From: Ehretia macrophylla
Taxonomy: Eukaryota > Streptophyta > Magnoliopsida > Boraginales > Ehretiaceae
Direction of reading: 5' to 3'
NCBI GenBank assembly: GCA_037974665.1
Contig: CM075771.1
Span: 23,013,425 to 23,077,424, forward strand
Length of the DNA stretch: 64,000 nucleotides
Shown piece after piece: positions 48,316 to 61,297 of this stretch (its first letter is position 1; every line of letters starts with the position of its first letter). The position numbers and the translations under genes were made by a program. The notes under the pieces are model-generated. The model saw only the letters and a list, made by a program, of their open reading frames with translations. It was not told the origin of the DNA and did not search any database.

Positions 48316-50400
48316 TTATCTTCTAATGGAACAAAATTGATTCTCAAACAATGGTTTTGTAAAAATGTCAGCAAGTTGATGCAGAGAATCAACAAATTCA
48401 TGTTCAATATCACTTTTTTGCACATGATCTCTTAGAAAATGATGACAAATTTCAATATGCTTAGTTATAGAATGTTGAATTGGATCCTTTGATAGACTTA
48501 TAGCACTTGTATTATCACATTTGATTGGCACACGATCATATTCTAAACCAAAGTCGAGCAAAGTTTGTTTCATCCAAAGAATTTGTGCAACACAACTACC
48601 TATAGCTACATACTCGGCTTCAGCCGTTGAAAGAGTTACACTATGTTGTTTCTTGCTAGACCATGAAACTAAGGCATGTCCTAGAAATTGACAACTACCA
48701 CTAGTGCTTTTTCTATCAATTTTACAACCCGCATAATCAGCATCAGAATATCCTAAAATTTCAAAAGATGTGCATTTAGGGTAAAGGAGTCCTAAATCAA
48801 TAGTACCTTTAAGGTATCTAATAATCCTTTTTACAACATTCAAGTGGGATTCCCTACGAGAAGATTGAAAACGAGCACATAAGCACACAGAGAACATAAT
48901 ATCAGGTCTTGAGGCAGTTAAATAGAGAAGGCTTCCGATCATACTTCGATATTGTTTTTCATCAACCAATTTACCTTTTTCATATTTGTCAAGCTTGATT
49001 GAAGTTCTCATAGGAGTTATTATTCCTTTTGTGGTTTCAAGCCCGAATTTCTTGATGAGTTCCTTAATGTACTTGGCTTGATTTATGAAGATCCATTCCT
49101 TTGTTTGTTTGATTTGAAGTCCAAGGACAAAATTTAATTCTCCCATCATGCTCATTTCAAATTCTTTATGCATACATTCAGAAAAATACTTGCAAAGGGA
49201 TTCGTTAGTAGCACCAAAGATAATATCATCAACATATATTTGAACAAGCAAGATATCTTTAGCTTTTCTTTTTACAAATAATGTAGAGTCTAATTTACCT
49301 CTAGAAAAATAGTTATCAAGTAGATAATTACTTAATCTATCATACCATGCCCTGGGTGCTTGTTTAAGTCCATAAAGAGCTTTTTGAAGTTTGAACACAT
49401 GACTTGATAAATTTGTATTTTCAAAACTAGGTGGTTGTTCGACATACACTTCTTCTTGAAGATAACCATTTAAGAAAGCACTTTTGACATGCATTTGATA
49501 AAGTTTGAAGTTCATGAAACATGCATATGCTAGCAACATTCGAATGGATTCAAGTCGAGCTACCGGTGTAAAGGTTTCTTCATAGTCTATTCCTTCTTCT
49601 TGATTATACCCTTGTGCAACCAATCTAGCTTTATTTCTAGTTACATTACCGGATTCATCTAATTTGTTTCGAAAAACCCATTTTGTACCAGTGATCGAGT
49701 GATTACTAGGTCTTTCAACTAAGGTCCAAACTTGATTTCTTTCAAATTGGTTAAGCTCTTCTTGCATAGCAATAATCCAATCATCATCCAATAATGGTTC
49801 TTTTATATTCTTAGGTTCTATTTGAGAAATAAAAGCAACATGTTCACAAAAAAGTATTTAGATTGGAACGAGTTCTTACACCTTGTGATAGATCTCCGAG
49901 GATTTGATCATTTGGATGATTTTTGACAAATTTCCAACACCTTGGAAGATCTTGGTTTGTTGAGATGATTTGATCATTCGATGTTGGTTGTTCTTCCTCA
50001 TTTGGAGTATCAATTTGATTGCTTGTGGATGTATTACCTTTTTCGCTTGTTGGGGTAGGTTAGCTTTGGTCTTCAACTTGTTAAACACCTACATTATCAT
50101 ATTCGTCTTTTCTTGATATAAAGGGATTAGTTTCATCAAAATTAGTATGCATAGATTCCTCAATTACTGAGGTTCTTTTATTATAAACCCAAAATGCCTT
50201 GCTTCTAGAAGAATAACCAATAAAAATACCTTCGTCGAATTTTGAGTCAAACTTACCAAGATGATCTTTATTGTTTAGGATGAAGCATTTACATCCAAAA
50301 ACTTTAAAGTGTGAAATATTTGGAGTACGTCTTTTCCATAGTTCATATGGAGTTTTCTTGAGAGAAGGTCTAATTAAAACTCTATTTAAAACATAGCTAA
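48316..50400 (-). pseudogene. RE10 copia pol: integrase end, reverse transcriptase, RNase H (broken)
   Basis: Reverse transcriptase starts near 49.8 kb with [21 protein letters not shown] and continues with [47 protein letters not shown] and the catalytic YVDDIIFG (about 49.2 kb). RNase H has [22 protein letters not shown] and [10 protein letters not shown] and ends at LADIFTKPL near 48.35 kb. Right of 49.9 kb, minus-strand fragments such as TPYELWKRR and KVFGCKCFILN are copia integrase. Sequence style is Sirevirus. It is broken, with a few breaks. Confidence 0.9.
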
Positions 50401-50704
50401 TTGATATAGTTAATTGTTAGACTTATATGAACACCCTAGGGATGCATATTCGAGCTAATTTGAGGAAGTTTGGAGTAAATCAGAGTTATCTTCTTGCGTA
50501 TTTAGCCAGACCCAAGGTGAGGGAGTTGCATCTTATTTGCATTTCTCTGTTGTATATAAATTATGTTGGATAATGCCATGCTATAAATGTTAGTTATTTA
50601 GTTTATATTGTTATCTTGCTTATATTGCTTGTAAATTATCATGTATATGTTACTTGGCTCTCGTGATCTTGACTCGGGATTGCGCAACCTTTTTGGACAT
50701 GGTA

Positions 50705-53317
50705 TGTGAAACCTCACTTTTCTATCTTATCTCGATTTGCGTGTTTTACCTCGTTTTGCATGAATTGACATGTTTATGTGATATATGATTTAGAATGTGT
50801 TAATTTTGCGACTAATACTCTTAATACATGCTAAGTGTGCATTCATAAAATTTTCATAAAAAACGGAATCAGAAATTTTATCGTCGGTTTTAGTGAATAG
50901 TATTTTGAGCACCTGTCCGCTAAATTTTTTACAGGGGTATTTTAAACGTTTTAAATCCTAGTCCTCGGGTATTAATAGACCCGTGTTTGATTAAAAAGGA
51001 TTTGGAATCGGTTTTGGAATTTTAAAGGTTTTTACACTTTCTTTTGCAAGAAAATGAGTTTTAAGCCGACTCGGGTGAAAATGTTTAAATGTAAAACTCT
51101 TTGTCACCTAAAATATATTGTCTAGAATTAATTTAGGTGTCAATTTAATAGTTGAGCTAGTCAAAAATAGGATTTAAAAGACTAAAAATACTAAATAAAC
51201 TAATTAGTTTCCACCTTTGACTTTGAGTATTTTTGTTGACTTGCCATTTATATGCATAATATACTAAAAATAGCTCATAAAAACAAAAGCTCAACACCTT
51301 AAACACACACACACATGGTTGAATACCTCAAGGCCATTTTAGCTTGATTTTTGCTCAATTTTTCTCTTATAATTTGTAATACAAAGCCTTTGCACTTGAA
51401 TTGAAGTTTGTTCTTGCTTGTTGGACATCTATTCTACACCTTTCTTGCATCAAACAACATCAAAGGTGAGAGAAAAATTCTAGATCTCAAAATGTCATTT
51501 TTATATTTTTGCATATAATTGAATTTTGAACCATTAGAATGTTGAATTGATGTTATATTATTGCTCAGTGCATGCTAAGGATCGTTTATATGCATTTATA
51601 TAAGATTTGAACCGTTGTAGCATAAATTTTTATTTTCGGGTATTTAAAGTTGATAGTTTGGCTAATTGTTGATTATTTTGAGTTGTAGTGGTTGAAATCC
51701 ATTGCCGTCGATTTGTAAAAGTTTGTTAAATACGGGGTAGTACCGTTGTAATGCCAAAATTTTGATTGTGATGTCGGTGTGAAAGTTCAAAAATTTCAGC
51801 CATGGTGCATTGAGGTTTTAGGGTTGTTGGGCTTGATTTGGATGTATTTTGGTTGGTTTCTGAGGGGACTAATGTAGTTGATTGAGTGGGTGAATGATAG
51901 GAACTGGTTTGGAGTTGTTTGGATTAGTAGAATGTAAGTTATGATTATTAGAAGTTTAGGTTGTCTTTCTTTAAAATGTTGTTATATGCCTTTAGATGAT
52001 CGGGTGGTGTTTGAGTGATTGAACTGTGAGTTGTTGATGGTTAGATTAGCGTTTGGTTGTGTGTCTAATGCATGTTAAGTTGGGTGGTCTAATTCGTCAT
52101 CTAACTTAATTGTTTCACGATTATATAGTCGATAATTGTTAAATGTTGTTTATTTGATTGTTGAAGTATGGATTAATTGATTATTGATTATTGATTGTTG
52201 TTACAAAACCGTGAGGAACACGCTCGAGGTTAATCTGGGGTGTTACATTGTTAACTGATTGTTATTGTTACTATGAGTCGGGAGTCGGGCAACCAATGTT
52301 GTTGACTTCTCGAATTGGAATTATTATTCTTGTTATGAGTTGAGAGTCGGGCAACCAATGTTGTTGACTTCTCGAATTGGTATTGTTATTGTTATTATTA
52401 GTCGGAAGTCGGGCAACCAATGTTGTTGACTTGTCGAATTGAGTCTCATTGTTGTGAGCTTTGATGATGTTGTGTCACCTCGGGAGGCATCCTGGGCTGC
52501 GGGCACAGTTGTCATGGCTAATCCCTATCTCGCATGGGCGGAGAGGCCATGGGGTGTGGGTCTAGGTCAAGGTACCTCAGGTTTGTGTCATTGAGTTTGG
52601 AGGAGTTGATGAGCATTGAATTGGTGTATGGAGCTTCATCAGCAAATGTATCGTATCCTTATTGTGTGTTTACAGTTATTGCTATTGCTGCATTTATAAT
52701 GATTATTGATGTTCATTGTGTGTTTACTGCTCAAAGGATGATTTCCAAGGAGTATAGTAAATACTATTAGAGATCTATCGAATCCTCACTGGGCTTGTTT
52801 TATATAAGCTCACTCTCAATTATTGCATGCATGCAGGTGTTACTGAGCTTGACTACGGGTACGTGCCTCTTGAAGAGGGAAATGTGCCATATGTGGATGA
52901 GTCTTATGTGCAGGAGTCATTGCCATGAGATTGTCTTAGTTGTTGTAACACAATGTGTTGTATAACCTATCTTAATATAAAGACAAATGTATGTTGATTT
53001 AGTAGTCTTTATTTTGATCATGACTAGATTACTAAGTCGGTTATAATCTATTTTGAAATGAATGTATAGCCTATGTATTATGTTGGAACGGAGGCTCGTA
53101 ACTATGAAATAGTTGATGAAAGAATGTTTAATGTATGAAGTGGTTGTGTTGTATGTTGTTAATTTGATTGTGGAATTGGTTGGTGATTTATGGAGGTTGA
53201 TGTATGTTGTTCTTAAGGGTTGGTTTAGAGCCCTAATGTTCATGTTACTGTCGTTATGCTGCCGAAATTCCGTTGCGTCTTGACTGATCATAGAAGGGGT
53301 CGAGTTTGGGCGTGACA
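50705..53317 (+). mobile_element. RE12: solo LTR, RE1/RE9 family (2613 bp)
   Basis: TGTGAAACCTCAC...TGGGCGTGACA with perfect target duplication TGGTA (50700-50704 and 53318-53322) in the RE11 5' LTR. It is colinear with the RE1 3' LTR and has no interior. The open frame at 52534-52770 resembles that in RE9 because it lies in homologous LTR sequence. Confidence 0.92.
52275..52445. repeat. Minisatellite in RE12, 3 x ~62 bp
   Basis: Three units starting near 52275, 52337 and 52399 share the core AGTCGGGCAACCAATGTTG. They occupy the same LTR region as the ~56-bp RE9 repeat but use a different unit. Confidence 0.8.
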
Positions 53318-54191
53318 TGGTAGCGTCGAGAAAAACGGGCGGCGTCGGGCTTGCCTTGCTTCCTCGACTACCATGGTGCCTATTCCCTTTCTCGCTGAGT
53401 ATACTCCATTACCCAGAGGCGTGGTTCACCTGCTCGGCATATGGACCTACCTTAGGAGAAAGGGTCGTAGGATTAGGATACATCCGGACTATCCCAACTT
53501 GGTGGAGTAAGGGTTTGCCGGCACTTGCGTGAAGTTCGTGGCTCGTGGTTCGAGATTGAAGACTTGACGTGGAACCGTATTCTTTTTAATGTGTTTAATT
53601 ACTTGGCTATTTGATCTTGTTGTTTTATGTTATATATATATGATTTCTTGTGATTGCATATCATATTGAACACCTCGGTATGCTGCATCACCTCCCTTAC
53701 TGAGTATACATGTTGTATACTCACCCTCGTTTCTAACATCTTTCATGATCAGTGCTATAAGTTGGAAATGGGATTACCTCATGTGTGGCCTGCCTGCTCT
53801 ATCAGTGTGTAGAACAAGGAAGAATGTGTACATTATATGCCTGTATACTATTTGAGACCATATGGTCATATATGTATTTGTGTTATCTTGAAAAATGTAA
53901 TATTAAAGTTTTAGTCTTGGGCGATTGTTAGGTGCTAGTGGTTTGTAATAACTTCAATTATTTACTCTTCGGTTTAGTTGACTTGCATGCTGATAGGGAT
54001 GAAACAGATTGAAGTTGTGGATTATGGTCTTGTGGTTGTACGTTGTTGTTTGCAGGTTTCCAAATAGTCCTATATATAGGGAAAACTCCGTCCGTTTTTC
54101 CCTAAATTTCGTGCCCGGGGTTTGGAATTGGGTGAGAATAGCATGATAAATAGGAGTCCCGGTCTCGTGAGGGATCGAGGCGTTACAAAAG

Positions 54192-54203
54192 TGGTATCAG
54201 AGC
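54192..54203 (+). other. RE11 primer-binding site
   Basis: TGGTATCAGAGC four bases after the LTR end at 54187, complementary to initiator Met tRNA. Confidence 0.85.
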
Positions 54204-54503
54204 TTAGTTAGCTCTCAGCCGGGAGAAGGTACTCGGCCTGTCGGGTAGTAACCCTTGCGTGTGTGCTTGTTAAGTGTGTCTTGAAAGTGTGTGCTTGTAT
54301 GTGTGATTGTGTGTCTTGAATTGAATGTGTGCACCTATGTGAGATAGTTATGTGTTATGTGCTAAACGTGTGCTAAGTGAAGTGAAGTTGCATCGAATTG
54401 ACCTCGTGAATCGTTATCTGCTTGAATTATTGATTGTAATGTATGTACTTGAGCATTTTGAATTAAGTTTTGTTGTGAATTGAATTGGTTTTGTTATGAT
54501 TCG

Positions 54504-57500
54504 TGTCACGCCCCGACCCAACCCCACGCTAAAGGTTAAGTACGGACCCGACAAACGGACAGATTCTCCCCTATACCGTGGACATTTTGAAAACCTGTAA
54601 ACGCTCAATAACGCCACAACAAAACAAGACAAGCATTTATAACTAAAATTCAAAGCATCAAGGCCATCCGAGCCTTAAGACATACAATAGTTTAGATTCA
54701 TACAAGCATGCATCCAACTTTACTTCTTTACAAAACCGCTTATCATGCCACTCCATGATAGCATTGAAACATTCTTGGAAGTTGAAAACAATCATACCCA
54801 AGCATGCAAAGTAGCTAGAAGTAGAAACATAAGTTATTACTTGCCATGATTCCAAGTTTATTACTACAACCATCCATCTTCCAATCTTGCAATTACATAA
54901 CATAAACATAGCACTTAGGCTACAAAATAGAACATAAAGTAAACAAACAGGTTCTTCATTAAACAACAAGAACATAAACCACCTCAGGCAACTAGACACA
55001 GTGTAACGCCCCGATCCCTCACGAGACCGGAGGCTCTAATAACCATGTTATTCTCAACCCAATACCAAATCTAGTCACAAAATTTAGGAAAAACGGATAG
55101 AGTCTCTCCTGTACCGTGGACATTCTGAAAACCTGTAACCACTCAATAAAGCCACAACATAACAAGACATTCATTTATAACTAAAGATCTTAGCTTTAAG
55201 GCCATCCGAGCCTTAAGACATACAAACAATTTAGATACACACAAGCATGCATTCATAACTTAACTTTTTTACAAAACCGCTTATCATGCCACTCCATGAT
55301 AGCATTGAACATTCTTAGAAATTAAAGCCAACCATACACCCGTTCATTCACACCCACGCATGCAACGTAGCTAGAAGCAGAAGCAAAAGTTATTACATGC
55401 CACAATTCCATAACACTCACTACATCCACTTAGCTTTCGAACTTGCAACTACTCAAATATATATACATAAGCCCTTAGGCTCCAAAATAGAGTAGAAAGT
55501 AGAACATATAAGGTCTTCCATAGTTTAGCAGGCAATCACTCAAATCTCAAGTAATAGCACACATCAATCAGGTCAACTCCTCCAACTGCACCACCTGAAA
55601 CATGTTTAGCGAGGTATAAGCAATCACAATTGCCCAGTGAGGGATAAGGTCTACCGGGGACGTGCAATGCAGCAGTTAGTGCAAATAAAGCATTTTACAA
55701 ACAAAGAACAATTGAAACAACAAGTTACCACATATTAAAAAGAATACGATTCACTTGTTCTTCAATCACGAACCACGAGCCACGAATTGAAATTCCGATG
55801 TAATAATGACACTGTTATCGATAAGCCGACATCCCGTTATAACTCCAAAATGGGTGTACTCCAGATGTACTCCGAAATCCTACGACCCAACTCTCCCTGG
55901 GCGGCATCCCAAGCGAGAGAGGGACTGGGTAACCATGGTAGCCGAGGTATACCGGCAAGCCTAATGCCGTCCGGTTTCCACGACACTACCATGCCCCAAT
56001 GGTTGCGCAACCACGATGCAACGAACTCAAAATGATAACATTAGAATACATAAATAAACACATGATTGAGGGACAACAAAGTAGGTTGCCCTCACATACA
56101 ATATATAGACAATAAGTGCACATAATCTAAGTACAAGTAAATAAACTATTATGCACATAAGGATGAAGTCTCCCTCACCTCTATCAAGCTCCACAATGCA
56201 AGATTGGCTCCAAATCACTCTCAATCACCTTGAACATAAAGTTAAACATTGTTTCAATTACTCTTTAACTACAACATTCATTAATTATCCAACTAGGTTA
56301 GCTAACTCATAGTTTACTTAATTAACATACAACTAAGTAATCATTCAGGTAATCTAATATACCAACAATATAACTAACAACAATAAAATCGTGATATAAG
56401 CATGCTCTACAATCATTTTAAAGAGCATTTTAAGCATAGATAACCATATTTAATTCCATAATAGTACTATCAATTTATAAAGCCATTAATCCATACTTAT
56501 TCTCTTTACAATTAACTGAATATAAAACTCAAGGAAAACACTTAGAACTATGGCAATACAATTACTATAAACAAGAATTCACTTAGAATCTTCAATTCAA
56601 GAAAAACAATTATGCAATTTAGTTCATGAAACATTCTCTGGATAACGCCATATCTTAGATAATTACCCATAACCACCTAACCCATTGAGTCCAATCAAAA
56701 CTTAGCAAATAACCCAACTTTATTCCGAAAGCCCCTTTCGTAAACCCAACTAAAAATCTATCTTCTAAGCAACAGGAGGACACTACGAGCATTCCAAGCA
56801 TTCAACGGTCACTAACCAACCACAAGGAAGTTCTACAAACACCTAAAACACTAGAACAAACCAATTGCCCTAAATGTCCCTCTTTATGTTCTAGTCATTC
56901 TAACCAACTTCTAGCCATCTTTTAATGGGTTTAAGCAAACATTTAAGCCATCTAGCATTAATGGCACCTAATAGAAATACTAAAACCATCAATTGAGCAA
57001 AAGTCACAAAAACTCAATAGAATGCTATTATTTTCTCTAACTTTCTCAAGCTATCACATCCCAACGAGCTATGATAATAGAAATCCGTTTTCACCACGCA
57101 AACCTATCCGTATTATGATCCATTTAAATGCAAAGAAAACCCGTTTAAACTATAACAATCACAAAACTCCATTCGTCCCGTTAGTTGATTTATACTACAA
57201 CTAAGTTAACTAATCACCCAACTAATGTCATAACCATACCAAAAGTGCTTCCATGACCTCCCAAGACAATGCCAACACTCAAACCGAGCAAATTTCACAC
57301 TTGGTCAAAACATCCTCTTTGCAATTCAAGGCTAATTAGCTTCCAAACGTAATATGAAGTTCAAGGTACGCAACCAAGTTATACTACCTTCCTAATGACA
57401 CTTAATGACACCACTTAGGACCTCAAAGTCACGCAATTACCCGTATCTAGCCCGAAAGCCCCAAATTTCCTCTTTTGACTTTGTATTACACGTACCTCAA

Positions 57501-60500
57501 CCGGGACTCAAATGGGAGCTAGCAAAGCTTAGTTAGGGTCTACTTAGCCTAGGAATACCAAAAATGAAGGCCAATTTTACCCGGATTCACGATAACCTCA
57601 AAACCTCTTTCTAAAAGTCGACTATTTCATTCTTTTTCTAGGTTATGAGCAATTAAATGTTATAGGGCATTTACACTACTTTCATTAGCATCTAAAGCAC
57701 CTATTAGGATCATTGATTCAAGCTATAAAGTCCAATTTCACAAAACCCTAACATTCCCGACACTATTCATGTCAAATATTCAACGAGCAATTTCAACCGA
57801 TTAAACTACGAAATAATAGCATAAATTAGGTCTCTACTACTTATATATAACATCCATAAGCATATTTGAGCATTGCATTAGCATTTAAGAGCAAAACAAG
57901 AAATTCAAAAAAGTTATCACATTTTTTAAATACAAAAATAGGTATGAAATCTCTCACCTATTGCGCGTAGAAGCTCCTAGGAGACTAGTAAACACTCTAA
58001 ACCACTTGCCCCTAGCTTGGCTTGGCTTGGAATAAGGATTTGTCAAGCAAAAATCTCTATTTTTCCTCCTATGCTATTTTCGGATTTGCTACAGGATTTT
58101 CAGCTTTTCTCTTTTTTTTTTGTTTTTTGTTTTATGAGCTTAATATGTATGTGTGAGTATATATGCTAAGTGGTGTTGAGTTGGGTGAGTTTATTGCCTA
58201 CTAAAATGAGCCTAGTCAACTTAAAAACGAGTCTAATGCGCAAAAATTAAGTTAGCTAACTAAAACATAATGTTTCACACGTAATACTATTCATTAGCTT
58301 TAACAAATCATTTTCTAAACGAAGGCTCCTATCGCTTTAAGCTCAAATGCACAATTTTCTCATTCCTAACATAGTTAATGTGATTTAAGAAAAATGCTAA
58401 TTAGAAGAAAATAGATAGTTAGAAAACGTAATAAATAGTAACTAAGGAAAGCAACAAATAAATGGATAGTGAAAATACACAAACAGTAGATGAAACAGTT
58501 AATGAATCATGGCAATGTTCTCGGGCATCACACACAACAACTAAGGCAATGGTTCAGTCTGAACCTCTGGTTCTTCTCCTTCAACCAAATCTAGCTGGGG
58601 ATCACCCACAGTGTAACCTGAAACATGTTAGCGAGGTATGAGCAACCACTATTGCCCAGTGAGGGATAAAGGCCAAACTGGACGTGCGATGCAACAAATA
58701 TAGCATTTAACAAGAAAAACAAGTAAAGTACACTTGAAACAGTAAATAACCACATATAACAAAGGATACGATACACTTAACCCCAACACTCTAGAGTTCT
58801 CTTGTCTTCGATCACGAACCACGAACCACGAACCACGATCAATATGCCAGCAAATTTCCAATCACTCTAGTGGGTGTACTCCAAATATACTCTAAAATCC
58901 TATGACCCAACATCCCCTGGCAATCTCTGGACCAGGTGAGTGAGGGAATAGGGTACGGAGATCGAATATCCATTGGTAAGCCCGCCGCCACCCAGCCGAT
59001 ATTCAATACAACCGCTCCCGACACTATGGTTGCGCAACCACTATGCAATGCACTTATCAATGACAAGACAATATCAACAATATAAGCAATAACACGAGGG
59101 AGGATCAACAAAGTAGGTTGTCCTCGAAACAATTGGAAAATAAGTAGTTTCATATAAGCAATTAAGAGATTTACAAATGGGCATATTCAAGATACACATT
59201 AAACTATACCACAAGCTCCAAAACAACTTGAAACCATATGTAAACACACAAGAAATCATGCCAAGGTCTTAGAAGCGTGAGACAGTCGAATTTGTACTTA
59301 AACCCCTTTGTAAGCCAACCCGTTTTCCTTCCAAACTCATGTTATGGTTCTAGATTAGCAAACAGCCTATACAATGCTTCTAGTTAACCCTTTAGAGACC
59401 TTTAGGACCCTCGAAATCACGCAAACACCCGCATTTAGCCCGAAAGCCCCAAATTTTCTCTTTTGACTTTGTACTACACGTACCTCAATCAGGACACAAA
59501 TGGAAGCTAGCAAAGCTTGGTTAGGTCCTAAATAGCCTAGGATTACTAAATGTGGTGGCCAATTCAACCCGGATTCGCGAAAACCCCGCAACTCCTTTCT
59601 AAAAGTCGGCTATTTCCTTCTTTTGTTAGGTTATGAGCAATTAAACCCTACGGGGCCTTTACATTACTTTCATTAACATCTAAAGCAAAGCACCTATTAG
59701 AACCATTAATTCAAGCTGTAAGGTCCGATTTCACAAAACCCTAACATTCCCGTCACTATTCATGCCATATAATCAACGAGAAATTTCAACCGTTTAAAAT
59801 ATGAAACAATAGCATAAATGCAATTCTACTACTTATATACAACATATATTAACACATTTGAGCATCCAACAATTATATACAAGCAAATCTATAAATTTAA
59901 GAAATGAGCAAATATTTTTAAAATGCAAAACAAATATGAAATCCCTCACCATAAGTGCGTAGAAGCTCGTCGGGAGATAGAAGACCCTTGAAATCACCTA
60001 ATCCTAGCTTGAGAGAGCTTGAGAGGCAAGATTGGTGAAGCAAAATTTCCTCCTTGAATACTATAGGGCTGTCGGGTTTGGCTAGGACAAAAGGGGAATT
60101 TTCTAATTTGTTTTTGTGAGCTTATTTTGTTATGTGTATAATATTAAGTGTAGATGTTTATATGTTATGTTTGTATGCAAATATTGTCTACTAACATGAG
60201 TCAACCAACTTAAAATTAAGTTCCAAGGTGCAATTAAATGGTAGCTAGCTCAATTAATGTATTAGACTACGTAATACTATTCACTAGATTCGTTAAAACA
60301 TTTTCTAAATGGATGTTCTCAATGCTAATCGCTCAAATGCACATTTTTCTCATTCCTAAAACAATTTATACGATCTAAGAAAAATGCTAATCCGGAATAA
60401 TTAAGCAATTGAAAAATAGAATGAATAGTGATCAAAGAAAGCAACAAGCAACGCATAGAAGAAATACGCAAATAGGGGATGCAATAGTAAGCTTGAAGTA

Positions 60501-60522
60501 CGGAAAAATCTCGGGCGTCACA
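54504..60522 (-). mobile_element. RE13: solo LTR, RE5-like (~2.5 kb own sequence), split by RE14
   Basis: Own segments 54504-55001 and 58533-60522. On the minus strand it starts TGTGACGCCCGAGATT (60522) and ends GGGGCGTGACA (54504). Perfect target duplication ATTCG (54499-54503 and 60523-60527) lies in the RE11 interior. Shared palindrome at 59027-59040. It has no interior or coding sequence. Confidence 0.9.
55002..58532 (-). mobile_element. RE14: solo LTR, RE6-like (3531 bp)
   Basis: On the minus strand TGTGATGCCCGAGAACA (58532) to GGATCGGGGCGTTACA (55002). Flanks CACAG (54997-55001) and CACAA (58533-58537) are a near-perfect target duplication in RE13. Palindrome at 56000-56013, donor-like ATAG|GTGAGAGATTTCAT near 57956 and acceptor-like TTTCAG|GTGG near 55600. 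No interior. Confidence 0.88.
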
Positions 60523-61297
60523 ATTCGCACTTGAATGACTTTGTTGCTTACATTGTTTTTATAAGTTCTTTTATAATCATACTTGCATAATAGCTTAAAG
60601 AATGTTTATACATATGCGATATTTTGGCATTCATACATAGCCCATCGATTGGTAAGAAAGACTTCTTCCTCCCCCTGAAGAGAGTTGATTAGTGGCAGGC
60701 CTTCCAAGTTATGTGGACTAGCGGGAATGAGAGGCATTTGATTAGCTTTTAATTGGGAGTTGGTATTTATAGTTGGAGCTTGATTATTGGCATTCTATTA
60801 AGGTGTTATTTTACGCTCAGCGGTCATGAATGAGGAACTTCTTTTAGGGGTTCTGTATGACGGTTCTCTGAAGCCTTCCCTTGGTATTTTCTTGTTGAAC
60901 ATTCTCCCGGTATTTTCTTATTGACATTTCTCAGAAGACTTGGTATATGGGACTCTATTCAGCTTTATTATACGACATTGCCTACAGTGTTCGTGCTTCG
61001 GTCTTTTATTGGTATTTCTCGGCACTTCTAATTGGGAGTTCTCCTATGGCCTTCGTAATATTTAGCGGGATTCTTATTCAGATTTTTAAATGGTGTTTTC
61101 ATTTGAGCCTCTAGTTGGCCTCTTCATTTGAGAGTTCTTAGACGGGTATAGTGGATTCTTCTTGAGTTCTTACTGGCATTTTTATTTAATACTCTTGCTT
61201 AACAGTTGTTAAAGAATATCGGAATTTGACTTCAGTTAATACTGAGTTCTCTTGGAAGAAGAATTGCGTGGACGCAATTTGTTTAAGGGGGAGAGGA
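60523..61297 (+). other. RE11 interior, right part with purine tract
   Basis: Resumes after RE13 with ATTCGCACTTGAATGACTTT, matching RE6 at 19087. It contains the degenerate GGTATTTTCTTATTG-like short repeat (60.75-61.2 kb), GAATTGCGTGGACGCAATTT, and the purine tract up to 61297. No gene. Confidence 0.85.

Larger units (their letters stand above)
46666..50400 (-). mobile_element. RE10: Ty1/copia Sirevirus-type fossil, internal part only
   Basis: On the minus strand it runs from integrase C-terminal sequence (about 50.2-50.4 kb) through reverse transcriptase and RNase H (48.3-49.8 kb) to an extra ORF (46.8-47.8 kb) downstream of pol, the layout of Sireviruses. Gag, protease, most of integrase and both LTRs are not visible. 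It abuts the truncated RE11 5' LTR near 50.4 kb. It is a partial fossil with a handful of breaks; age cannot be set without its LTRs. Confidence 0.8.
50401..54187 (+). repeat. RE11 5' LTR remnant, interrupted by RE12
   Basis: 50401-50704 and 53318-54187 join across the RE12 target duplication. They match the middle and right part of the RE6 LTR: CAAGGTGAGGGAGTTGCATC near 50.51 kb, a palindrome variant GGATTGCGCAACCT near 50678, and the end GATCGAGGCGTTACA. Confidence 0.8.
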
